Shown here: piece after piece, positions 33,543 through 41,543 of the stretch | Position numbering within the stretch: the first letter of the stretch is position 1 | How the letters are laid out: each line of letters opens with the position of its first letter | NCBI RefSeq assembly: GCF_030269125.1 | Contig: NZ_BSSM01000006.1 | Span: 248,001-312,000 of the forward strand | DNA from: Streptomyces hygroscopicus subsp. hygroscopicus | GTDB lineage: Bacteria; Actinomycetota; Actinomycetes; Streptomycetales; Streptomycetaceae | Length of the DNA: 64,000 bases | Direction of reading: 5' to 3' | Notes under the pieces: model-generated | What the model saw: the letters and a program-made list of their open reading frames with translations, nothing else | Database searches by the model: none | What the model was told of the DNA's origin: nothing | Program-made: the position numbers and the translations under genes

Positions 33543-35299
33543 ATCTCCAGCAAAGCCACTTGCCACAGCGCGTTCGCTCCGCGCTTGGTGCGGTGTCGGT
33601 CGGGGGCCGCCAGGAGTTCGGCGACGTACGCGTCCCGGAAGACGCCGCGTCGCTTCGCCTCCGGGGCGTTCAGCGCCTCGCGCACCCTTTCCAGGACGGG
33701 TCCGGCCATGTGGGTGATCGCCGGGACCGGGAAGTACCCCTTGGGACGGTCCACCACCTCGCGGGGCAGCAGTTTGCGCCCGGCCTCCTTCAGGACGCCC
33801 TTGCCGCCGTCGGCCAGCTTCAGCTCCGGCGGGCACGCGGCCGCCAGCTCCACCAGCTCGTGGTCCAGGAACGGCACCCGGGCCTCCAGGCCCCAGCCCA
33901 TGGTCATGTTGTCGACCCGCTTGACCGGGTCGTCCACCAGCATGACATGGGTGTCGAGGCGCAGGGCGGCGTCGAGCGCCGTCTCGGCCCCCGGCACCGC
34001 CATGTGCTCGCGGACGAACCGGCCGGAGACGTCGTCCCGCGGCAGCACGTCCGGCCGCAGGATCGTGGCGAGGTCGGCGTGCGGCCGGTCGAAGTAGGTC
34101 TCGGCGTACCTCTCCGGTTCCTCCTCGCGGGCCGCGTCGGCCAGGCGCGGGTACCAGTGGTAGCCGGCGAAGACCTCGTCGGCGCCCTGTCCGCACTGGA
34201 CGACCTTGACGTTCCGGGAGACCTGCTCGGACAGCAGGTGGAAGGCGACCACGTCGTGGCTCGTCATGGGCTCGCTCATCGCCGCGACCGCCGCGTCCAG
34301 CGCCGTCGACACGCGCCGCGAGGGAACCAGCAGCCGATGGTGATCGGTGGCGAACTCCCGGGACACCAGGTCGGAGTACCGGAACTCGTCCCCCTCCTCA
34401 CCGGCCTCCGACTCGAAGCCCACGCTGAAGGTCGCCAGGTCCCGCTGTCCCTCGTCGGCCAGCAGGGCCACGATCAGACTGGAGTCCAGTCCCCCGGACA
34501 GCAGGACCCCGACCGGCACATCGGCGACCATGCGCCGCTGCACGGCGGTGCGCAGCGCCTCCAGCACCGCGTCCCGCCACTCGGCGGGGCCCATGCCGGC
34601 GTGCTCGGGGCGGCGCGTGTACGACGGCTGCCAGTAGCGGTGCTCCCGGAAGGTGCCGTCCGGCTCCACGACCCGCACGGTGGCCGGCGGGAGTTTGCGC
34701 ACCCCCGCCAGCACGGTCCGGGGCGCGGCCACGGTCGCGTGCCAGCTGAGGTACTGGTGCAGGGCGGCCGGGTCCAGCGAGGTGTCGACGCCGCCGGCCG
34801 CGAGCAGGGCGGGCAGCGTGGAGGCGAAGCGCAGCCGCCCGGGGGTCCGCGCCAGGTAGAGGGGCTTGATGCCGAGCCGGTCCCGGGCCAGGATCAGCCG
34901 GCCGGTCCGGTGCTCGACGAGGGCGAACGCGAACATGCCGTGGAAGCGGTCGACACAGGCGGTGCCCCACTGCCGGTACGCCGCGAGGACGACCTCGGTG
35001 TCGGAGGTGGACGCGAACCGGTGGCCGAGGGCCGTCAGTTCCGCCCGCAGTTCCCTGTAGTTGTAGACGCACCCGTTGAAGACGCCGGTGACCTCCTGCG
35101 CGGTGTCGGTCAGGGGCTGGGCCCCGCGCGCGGAGAGGTCGATGATCTTCAGACGCCGGTGGCCCAGCGCCACGGCGTCCCGCGACCAGACGCCCCGGCC
35201 GTCCGGGCCGCGGGCGGCGAGGCGGTCGGTCATCCGCTCGACGGCCGCCAGGTCGGGCCGCGTGCCGTCGAAGCGCATCTCCCCGCTCAGGCCGCACAT
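33518..35299 (-). CDS. N-acetylglutaminylglutamine-type amidotransferase (asparagine synthase family)
   Basis: 593 residues, the length of NAGGN amidotransferases. The Ntn glutaminase domain starts with nucleophile C2 (MCGLSGEMRFDG), with RGPDG at 30-34. The synthetase domain has the PP-loop SGGLDSS at 268-274, followed by FSVGFESEAGEEGDEFRYSDLV and QCGQGADEVFAGYHWYP. These match NAGGN enzymes more closely than AsnB proper. It would convert a carboxylate to a carboxamide with glutamine and ATP, making the dipeptide-amide osmolyte. ATG 35299 is fixed by the catalytic Cys. No N-acetylglutaminylglutamine synthetase gene is beside it; a YbdK-type ligase lies upstream instead. Confidence 0.85.
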   Translation of the reverse strand: MCGLSGEMRFDGTRPDLAAVERMTDRLAARGPDGRGVWSRDAVALGHRRLKIIDLSARGAQPLTDTAQEVTGVFNGCVYNYRELRAELTALGHRFASTSDTEVVLAAYRQWGTACVDRFHGMFAFALVEHRTGRLILARDRLGIKPLYLARTPGRLRFASTLPALLAAGGVDTSLDPAALHQYLSWHATVAAPRTVLAGVRKLPPATVRVVEPDGTFREHRYWQPSYTRRPEHAGMGPAEWRDAVLEALRTAVQRRMVADVPVGVLLSGGLDSSLIVALLADEGQRDLATFSVGFESEAGEEGDEFRYSDLVSREFATDHHRLLVPSRRVSTALDAAVAAMSEPMTSHDVVAFHLLSEQVSRNVKVVQCGQGADEVFAGYHWYPRLADAAREEEPERYAETYFDRPHADLATILRPDVLPRDDVSGRFVREHMAVPGAETALDAALRLDTHVMLVDDPVKRVDNMTMGWGLEARVPFLDHELVELAAACPPELKLADGGKGVLKEAGRKLLPREVVDRPKGYFPVPAITHMAGPVLERVREALNAPEAKRRGVFRDAYVAELLAAPDRHRTKRGANALWQVALLEIWLQTHGI

Positions 35300-35560
35300 C
35301 GGGGACCACCTCCCCACCGCGGGTACGGGGCTCGCGGGTCGCGCGGATCATGCGGGGCGCGCGGCGGCGAGGTCCGCGCTGGGGCGCCCCGCGACGCACG
35401 CGAGATCCGCGGTGGGACGCCCTCCGACGTGTGGCCGGGACTGGTCGACACGGGGATGCCTCTCCTTCGCGACGGGAGTCTGTACTGGTTTTCGAGTCGG
35501 GCAGAGATCCTCTTGTGCGCCTCCGCGGCCGGTTGCCGTCGTCCGCGAGGGCCCGGAAGG

Positions 35561-36712
35561 CTACGCGGCGGCCTGGCCCGGGGAGGCGACCCGGCGGGCG
35601 GGGGCGGGACTCCGTGGGCGCGGGTGGTCCTCGCCCCGGGTCTCCGCGATCGCCAGGTCCGTACCGGCCAGCAGGTCGTCGTGGTGGGCCGTGCGGCGGA
35701 TGCGGTGGGCGGCGCTGCCGGCCGCGAGGGCCCGTTCGGCGAGGCCCATGACCGTACGCCAGTCCCCGGCGGCCTCGAGCGCCGGGCGCACCCGCCCCAG
35801 CAGGTCCCGGACGACCTGGGCCGCGGGTGCCTCGCGCCGGGTGCCGGGGTCGATCAGGGCTCCTTCGAGGCCCGAACGCGCGGCACGCCAGGCGGCGGCG
35901 CGCAGCCACTCGTGCCGACCAGGGCAGGCGGGGACGTCCGTCGTCTCCAGCCGCTCGCGGGCCTCGGTCACCAGGGCGCGGAAGAGGCCGGCGATCAGCA
36001 CGACCGTCTCCGCGCGGGGACAGGCGTCGCAGATGCGCAGTTCGAGGGTCCGCTGGTGGGCCGAGGGCCGGATGTCGTAGTAGATCATCCCGGCGTCGCT
36101 GATGACGCCGGAGTCGAGCAGACACCGTACGACCGCGTCGTACGCGGCGGCGTCGGCGAAGCATCCCGGCGGGCCCGCGGTGGGCCAGCGCTGCCACACC
36201 ATGGTCCGCCAGCTGGCGTAGCCGGTGTCGGCGCCCTGCCAGAAGGGGGAGCTGGCGGACAGGGCCAGCAGCACGTGCAGCCACGGGGAGACCTCGCACA
36301 TGACCCGTACGGCCAGGTCCCGGTCGGGGACGTCGACGTGCACGTGGGTTCCGCAGATCAGCTGCTCGTCCGCGACCATGCGGTACTCGTCGACCATGCG
36401 GCGGTAGCGGCGCCCGGGGGTGGGGCGGGTGTCCGCGGCGCGGGCCAGCGGCACGGTACCGGCGGCCACCACGGCCAGCCCGTGCGCGCTCGCCGCCCGG
36501 TCGAGCCGGCGCCTCGCGCCGGTCACATCGCCGTACAGGTCCGCGAGGGACCCGTGCACACCACTGTTCGTCTCGACGACCGCCTGTTGCAACTCGGTCG
36601 TGAAGGCGGGCTCGGGGAGCCCCTCCAGCACCGTTTGGGCTCGCGGCGCGAGCCGGCCGGTCTCCACCTCGACGATGTGGAATTCCTCTTCCACTCCGAT
36701 GCGAACGGTCAC
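35561..36712 (-). CDS. YbdK-type carboxylate-amine ligase (GCS2 family)
   Basis: 383 residues. GVEEEFHIVE near the start, TELQQAVVETNSG, and ICGTHVHVDVPDRD are the signature strands of the glutamate-cysteine ligase 2 family, which joins an amino-acid carboxylate to an amine with ATP and Mg2+. True substrates of YbdK members are mostly unknown. GTG 36712 is chosen over GTG 36718 because AGGAG sits 5 bases before the former and overlaps the latter. It heads an operon with the amidotransferase (262 bases on) and the peptidase. It may form the amide or gamma-glutamyl bond that the amidotransferase then modifies (inference). Confidence 0.87.
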   Translation of the reverse strand: MTVRIGVEEEFHIVEVETGRLAPRAQTVLEGLPEPAFTTELQQAVVETNSGVHGSLADLYGDVTGARRRLDRAASAHGLAVVAAGTVPLARAADTRPTPGRRYRRMVDEYRMVADEQLICGTHVHVDVPDRDLAVRVMCEVSPWLHVLLALSASSPFWQGADTGYASWRTMVWQRWPTAGPPGCFADAAAYDAVVRCLLDSGVISDAGMIYYDIRPSAHQRTLELRICDACPRAETVVLIAGLFRALVTEARERLETTDVPACPGRHEWLRAAAWRAARSGLEGALIDPGTRREAPAAQVVRDLLGRVRPALEAAGDWRTVMGLAERALAAGSAAHRIRRTAHHDDLLAGTDLAIAETRGEDHPRPRSPAPARRVASPGQAAA

Positions 36713-37580
36713 GCGCACTCCTAGGTGAGGGCGAACGCCGACTGCCTCGCCCGGGAACCGCCGCCCCGTCGGCCCACCGCGGGCGAACTGTGCACCTCCG
36801 ACTTCCCACCAGGCCCCTCGTTAACCAACCGCCGCCGAGAACCACCGCGGAGAGGGGGTCGCGACGGACGAACCCGGCCCGGAGCGCCTCTGCCGCCCGG
36901 CGCCCACATGGACCACCTTCACCCCTCGACCGCGCTTTCGCGAGCCGGTGCCCGGTCCGCCGAGGTCATCTCGGCTCGGCTCACGCGCCCGGCGGCCCGG
37001 GTCCCGGGGCCACCGCCGGCGCTCCGCGGCCGGGTCCGCCTCGGCGGGGCTCCGCGCCCGCGTCCGCCTCGGCGCCGTCGCCCCCGGCAGCCGCCGTGCC
37101 GTTCGCCTCGCCGGCGCCGCACGGCACGGCGGCGCCGGCGAGCACGCCGACGGCGGTCCCGGTCCCGGGGAGCGTCGCCGACCCGGCCGTACGACCGCGG
37201 GGACGGTGACCCTGCCCCGCCGGAGCGTGGTTCTCGCCGCGGCGGGTGCGCCGAGCACGGGAGTTGGCCGCGGGCGCGGCGCCGCGCGGCCCCGGCGGAC
37301 GGCGCCGCGCCCGCGTCCCCGGCCACGTCACCGTCCCGCCCGGGGAGGCGGACGGCCGGGCGCGGGCCCGGAAGCGGCCGACCGACGTGGCCACCGCACG
37401 TCGCGGCAGTGGCGGACGAAGCGTCCACGCGGGGACGCCGTCCTCGGCGACACCGGCCGCGCTGCGAGGTCCGCGACCGGCCCCGCGCGAACCACGGACC
37501 GGCCGGCCCTTCCCGCGGACCGCGGGCCACCGGCACCCGCCCGCACCCCGTGGCCCACCGCGCGAACCGGGTCCGGCGCA
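36713..37580. other. Long intergenic region upstream of the CebR-controlled gene
   Basis: About 870 very GC-rich bases with no supported gene. All frames are Arg/Pro/Gly/Ala-rich, and I recognise no family. The YbdK promoter must lie at the left end and the CBM2 promoter at the right. Confidence 0.45.
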
Positions 37581-37626
37581 TTGACAGCGTGCGGTCCTGG
37601 TGGCTGTCATTGTGGGAGCGCTCCCA
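37581..37626 (+). promoter_or_regulatory. Promoter with perfect CebR operator
   Basis: TTGACA (37581-37586) and a weak TGTCAT -10 (37605-37610) are followed at 37613-37626 by TGGGAGCGCTCCCA, the exact consensus palindrome of CebR, the LacI-type cellobiose-sensing repressor of Streptomyces cellulase genes. The operator would cover the transcription start, so repression is relieved by cello-oligosaccharides. Confidence 0.9.
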
Positions 37627-37666
37627 TACTTCGGCCGGTACTCCTCCCCCGCGTCTCGGAGGCAAC

Positions 37667-38845
37667 ATGCGCACCCTTGTCACACGATTACGGCACCGAC
37701 CCCGGGCCGTGGCGGTCCTGGCGGCCTTCTCGGCCGTCGGGCTGCTGCTGGCCGCCTTCGTCTCGGCACCCCCCAGCAGCGCCGCGGACTCCGGCTGCCG
37801 GGTCGACTACACGGTCAACCAGTGGTCCGGTGGCTACACCGCCGCGATCAAGGTCACCAACCTCGGCCCGGCACTCACCAGTTGGCGTCTGACCTGGACG
37901 TACGGCGGCGACCAGAAGGTGACTTCGGCCTGGAACGCCACCGTTTCCCAGAGCGGCGCCGCCGTCACCGCCACGGACGCCGGATGGAACGGCAGCCTGG
38001 CGACGGGCGGCTCCGCCGACTTCGGCGTCCAGGGGACCTACCAGTCCTCGAACCCCACCCCGACCGACTTCGCGGTCGACGGCGTGTCCTGCGGCGGCAC
38101 GACGCCGACCGATCCGGGAACCCCGACCAGCCCGCCGCCGACGACCCCTCCGTCCGGCGGTGACTGCGGCGGCGCGGTGCTCTGCTCCGGGTTCGAGGAC
38201 CAGACCGGTCCCACGCCCTCCGGCGCCTGGCAGTTCGCGGCACCCGACTGCCAGGGCACCGGTACGGTCACGGTCGACACCTCCGTCGCGCACAGCGGCG
38301 GCAGGTCGATGAGGGTGGACGGCAAGGGCGGTTACTGCAACCACGCCTTCCTCGCCACGACAGCCGACCTGTCGTCGGTGGGCCCCCTGTACCTCCGGAT
38401 GTGGGTACGGCACACCACCGCGCTCCCCGCCGGGCATGTCGCCTTCGTCTCCATGCCCGACAGCTCCCAGGGCGGCAAGGCGCTGCGCGTCGGCGGCCAG
38501 AACGGCGCCCTGCAGTGGAACCGGGAGATCGACGACGCCACCCTGCCCGCCCAGAGCCCGGCCGGCGTGGCCCAGAGCATGCCGCTGCCGACCGGAAGCT
38601 GGCAGTGCCTGCGCTTCATGATCGACACGTCGAACGGCGACCTCGACACGTGGCTGGGCGACCAGCAGGTACCCGGCCTGCACGCGGACGGCGTACCCAC
38701 CGCGGACATCGACCAGCAGTGGCTGTCCCGCACCACGGCGCCCCGCCCCACCGGCCTGCGCCTCGGCTGGGAGAGCTACGGCGGCGGTGACGACACCCTG
38801 TGGTTCGACGACGTGGCCGTCGGCTCCTCGCCGATCGGCTGCTGA
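37667..38845 (+). CDS. Secreted cellulose-binding protein: CBM2 plus Cip1-like C-terminal domain
   Basis: 392 residues. Signal peptide about 1-40. Family 2 carbohydrate-binding module about 41-145, with CRVDYTVNQWSGGYTAAIKVTN, paired Cys at its ends and aromatic residues for cellulose binding. Pro/Thr linker about 146-165. The C-terminal domain (about 166-392) starts LCSGFEDQTG and contains TVDTSVAHSGGRSMRVDG and GGYCNHAF. It resembles the fungal Cip1 fold, whose activity is debated (lyase-like or accessory). ATG 37667 follows GGAGG. The CebR operator 40 bases upstream places it in the cellulose regulon. Confidence 0.87.
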   Translation: MRTLVTRLRHRPRAVAVLAAFSAVGLLLAAFVSAPPSSAADSGCRVDYTVNQWSGGYTAAIKVTNLGPALTSWRLTWTYGGDQKVTSAWNATVSQSGAAVTATDAGWNGSLATGGSADFGVQGTYQSSNPTPTDFAVDGVSCGGTTPTDPGTPTSPPPTTPPSGGDCGGAVLCSGFEDQTGPTPSGAWQFAAPDCQGTGTVTVDTSVAHSGGRSMRVDGKGGYCNHAFLATTADLSSVGPLYLRMWVRHTTALPAGHVAFVSMPDSSQGGKALRVGGQNGALQWNREIDDATLPAQSPAGVAQSMPLPTGSWQCLRFMIDTSNGDLDTWLGDQQVPGLHADGVPTADIDQQWLSRTTAPRPTGLRLGWESYGGGDDTLWFDDVAVGSSPIGC

Positions 38846-38882
38846 TCAGCCGATCGGCGAAAGGCGGCACCGGCGCGGCACC

Positions 38883-38925
38883 CGTGCCGCCTGCGGTGTC
38901 CCGCCCGGACACCGCAGGCGGCACG
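38883..38925 (+). terminator. Very strong hairpin after the cellulose-binding gene
   Basis: Perfect 19-bp arms (38883-38901 and 38907-38925, sequence CGTGCCGCCTGCGGTGTCC and its complement) around a 5-base loop. Overlapping partial repeats follow. Confidence 0.88.
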
Positions 38926-39125
38926 GTGTCCGGGCGGGCACCTCCGGCGAACCGCACCCGCCGGGAAGACGCCGTCCGCACAGGCGCGTGCCGAGGCGCG
39001 CCGGACCCCGAGCCGAACCGGACCGTCCCGGCCGCCCGCGCCTCGCCAGGACGGTTGAGGCGCCAACTCACGTGTCTGATAGCGGGTTTGGGGGGCATCC
39101 GGACAGCAGGAAGGAGGGCTGCCGG

Positions 39126-39785
39126 ATGACGACTCCGCTCGGGCGCCCGCCCAGCCGCATGACCGGCTGGGCGAAGGGCCTGACCGCCTCCGTCATGGTG
39201 CTCGCGCCGCTGTTCGCCGGGATCGGGCCGGCCGTGCTCCGGGGCGTCAGGGACCTGCCCGGCGCGCGAAGGCACGACCGCTCGGGTCCCGCTCTCCTGA
39301 AGTCCGTCAGGGACATGAGCCGTTACGCCGCGGCCTCGGGCGACTTCCAGGTCGTCGACCTGGAGAAGGACGCCGAGTACCTGCCGGACGCCGTGCGCGG
39401 CACCCGCACCCCGTACGTCGGCGCCGGCACCGTGGACGCCTGCGTGGACCTCGGCGAGGTCGACGACGAGGACGTGACGGTGGACGAGGACCGTACGTCG
39501 GCCGCGCTGCCGCTCCCGCGCGCACGACCGGGCGAGCCGGCCCCGGACGCCGACCACTCCTGTGCCGTCTCCGAGCAGTGCGGACTGCTCGACCGGCTGG
39601 ACGACCTGTTCTCGGACGGCCCCGGCAGCGAGCACGCCGTGCGGAAGCTCGCCGTGTCCCCCGTCGGCGAGGCCGTCAGGGGCAGCGCACTGACCGCACG
39701 GGCCGAGACCGGCACCACGGACATGCCGGAGGATCTGCCGCGCTCGCTCGGCTTCCAGGAGGTCCACGTCTCCTGCGGGTCCTGA
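39126..39785 (+). CDS. DUF4230 protein
   Basis: 219 residues. One N-terminal membrane helix (about 14-40) then the DUF4230 domain: LLKSVRDMSRYAAASGDFQVVDLEKDAEYLPDAVRGTRTPYVGAGTVDACVDLG, then GLLDRLDDLFSDGPGSE and ALTARAETGTTDMPEDLPRSLGFQEVHV. The family is bacterial, membrane-anchored and uncharacterised. ATG 39126 follows AGGAGGG. Here several normally conserved hydrophobic residues are replaced and two Cys occur. It stands between a strong terminator and the VanZ gene 97 bases on. Confidence 0.8.
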   Translation: MTTPLGRPPSRMTGWAKGLTASVMVLAPLFAGIGPAVLRGVRDLPGARRHDRSGPALLKSVRDMSRYAAASGDFQVVDLEKDAEYLPDAVRGTRTPYVGAGTVDACVDLGEVDDEDVTVDEDRTSAALPLPRARPGEPAPDADHSCAVSEQCGLLDRLDDLFSDGPGSEHAVRKLAVSPVGEAVRGSALTARAETGTTDMPEDLPRSLGFQEVHVSCGS

Positions 39786-39882
39786 CGCGACGCGGCCCCC
39801 GCCCGCACCGCCGCGCCCGGCATCCCGCCGGCTCCCTGGTGGCCGCCCCGCCCCGCGGGGCCGTTGACGACTGGAGGACCGA

Positions 39883-40617
39883 ATGGCTCGCCCCGCTCGA
39901 CACCTGCGCGCAGGCCGCTCTCGCCCGACGAGTCGCCTTGCCCGGTTCAGCCGCGGGGGCCGGAGCGGGACAGGAGCGGGCTGCCGCGAGGGCGGCGCGA
40001 GCGCCCCGCGGGCCAAGGCGCGCGGAAGCCTCTCGAAGGCGCGGGCACGATGGGGCGGCGGCCCCTTCCGGCGCGCGGAGGGGGCCAAGGCGGGCGACGC
40101 CCCCGCGTCCGCCGGGGCGAAGCCCGCCGGGGAGGCGACGCCGGCCCCCGCTCGCCGCCGGCACGTGCTTCCGCTGCCGGTCCGGGTGCTGGCGACGCTG
40201 TGCGCCTTCGTCCTCATGGTGGCCTTCGCCGTCGCACTGGCCAGGATCACCTTGGAGCCGTCCCCGGCTTCGGCCTCCCTGGCGCACGGCAACCTGCGTC
40301 CCGGCCGCTCCCTCAAGGCCTATCTGGACCAGCCCCAACTGCGGGAGGCCGTCAGGCAGATCGGTGGCAACATCCTGCTGGGCGTGCCGTTCGGCGTACT
40401 GCTGCCGGTGCTCGCGCCGGGGGCCCGCGGGATCTGGCGGGTCCTGCTGACGACCGCGACCGTGATGCTGCTGGTGGAGACGGTCCAGGGCACCCTGGTC
40501 ACCGGGCGGGCCTTCGACGTGGACGACGTCATCCTCAACACGTCCGGCGCGCTGGTCGGTTACCTGCTGATGGGCCGCAGGCTGGGGCGCGTGCACGATC
40601 GCCGCGAGGGCGCCTGA
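39883..40617 (+). CDS. VanZ-family membrane protein
   Basis: 244 residues. A long basic, low-complexity N-terminus (1-95) is unusual for VanZ. Then about four membrane helices with the VanZ core: GGNILLGVPFGVLLPVLAPG, LLTTATVMLLVETVQGTLVTGRAFDVDDVILNTSGALVGYLLM. Some members give low-level glycopeptide or lipoglycopeptide resistance; most are unstudied. ATG 39883 has GGAGG at ideal distance, which supports inclusion of the basic extension. Confidence 0.82.
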   Translation: MARPARHLRAGRSRPTSRLARFSRGGRSGTGAGCREGGASAPRAKARGSLSKARARWGGGPFRRAEGAKAGDAPASAGAKPAGEATPAPARRRHVLPLPVRVLATLCAFVLMVAFAVALARITLEPSPASASLAHGNLRPGRSLKAYLDQPQLREAVRQIGGNILLGVPFGVLLPVLAPGARGIWRVLLTTATVMLLVETVQGTLVTGRAFDVDDVILNTSGALVGYLLMGRRLGRVHDRREGA

Positions 40618-40732
40618 CCCGGGCGTCCCACGGGCCGGGCGATGAGGACCACCGTCCGGTGAAGTGGCGGCGGCCCCCGGTCACGGAGATGGTGGAGCGA
40701 GGTGACGTCTACGACCAGGCGGGAACGACGTG

Positions 40733-41197
40733 ATGAACAACGAGGCTGCACCCCCGGCGCGCATCGTGGTGGGCGTCGATGGCTCCGAGCAGTCGAAAGC
40801 GGCTCTCCGCTGGGCGGTGAACCAGGCGAAGCTGGTCGGCGGCGCCGTCGACGCGGTCCTCGCCTGGGACCTCCCGACGCCCTGGCACGGACTCGTCCCG
40901 CCCACGCGGAAGGAGACGGGTGACTACGAGGAGCACATGCGCGAGGTCCTGGACGGAGCGATCGACGAGGCCCTCGGGCCGGGGCCGGGACGGCCGGTCG
41001 CGCTCCGCACCACCTCGGTCCACGGGCATCCGGCCGCCGTGCTGCTCGATGCCGCCGCTGGAGCCGACCTCCTGGTCGTGGGCAACCGGGGGCGCGGCGA
41101 GTTCCGCGGGACGCTGCTGGGCTCGGTCGGCATGCACTGCGTGCAGCACGCTCCCTGCCCCGTCGTCGTGATCCGGGGCTCGGACCGGGAAACCTGA
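40733..41197 (+). CDS. Universal stress protein (UspA family)
   Basis: 154 residues, one Usp domain. IVVGVDGSEQSKAALRWAV at the start and the ATP-binding glycine pattern in VVGNRGRGEFRGTLLGSVGMHCVQHAPCPVVVIRG at the end, so the nucleotide-binding subtype. The start could be GTG 40730 or ATG 40733. Usp proteins accompany hypoxia and stationary phase. It lies 346 bases before the transhydrogenase operon, with which stress proteins are sometimes co-regulated. Confidence 0.9.
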   Translation: MNNEAAPPARIVVGVDGSEQSKAALRWAVNQAKLVGGAVDAVLAWDLPTPWHGLVPPTRKETGDYEEHMREVLDGAIDEALGPGPGRPVALRTTSVHGHPAAVLLDAAAGADLLVVGNRGRGEFRGTLLGSVGMHCVQHAPCPVVVIRGSDRET

Positions 41198-41543
41198 GAA
41201 AGGCCCGTACGCCTCGGCGTCCCCCGGTGGGCCCGGCCTGCTGCGACCCGGTCGCCGGTTCCCGGACGGGGGACCGCGTCCCGCGTCCGCCGCACGAGGT
41301 GCGCCCGGTGGGCCGTGGTGCGAGGCTTGCGTGGACGCGCGGTTTCGTCGTCCGCGGCCCGGCGGGCCGATCCGCGTCCTGGCCGGCAGGTTCGCGACGG
41401 TGCGCGGTGGGGGCGGGTCCAGCGGGCGGACAGAGGCGCCTGGTCGCTTCCCTCCCCGTCGTCCCGGACGGGGAACGACCGGGCCGCCGTGCCCGGCACG
41501 AGTGTCCGTGCCCTGGAACACACGAGACGGTGAAGAAGGCTCT
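41198..41543. other. Intergenic region before the transhydrogenase operon
   Basis: About 345 bases, no gene seen. I looked for a hypoxia-type GGGAC...GTCCC box and found none convincing. Confidence 0.4.

Noticed and set aside
37130..37200. LPGTG string followed by hydrophobic residues on the minus strand, resembling a sortase signal
   Set aside because: The frame has no plausible start, is low-complexity throughout, and lacks the basic tail expected after the hydrophobic stretch; chance match.
41198..41543. Hypoxia (DosR/OsdR-type) box before the transhydrogenase or stress protein
   Set aside because: No clear GGGAC...GTCCC inverted repeat was found in either upstream region.
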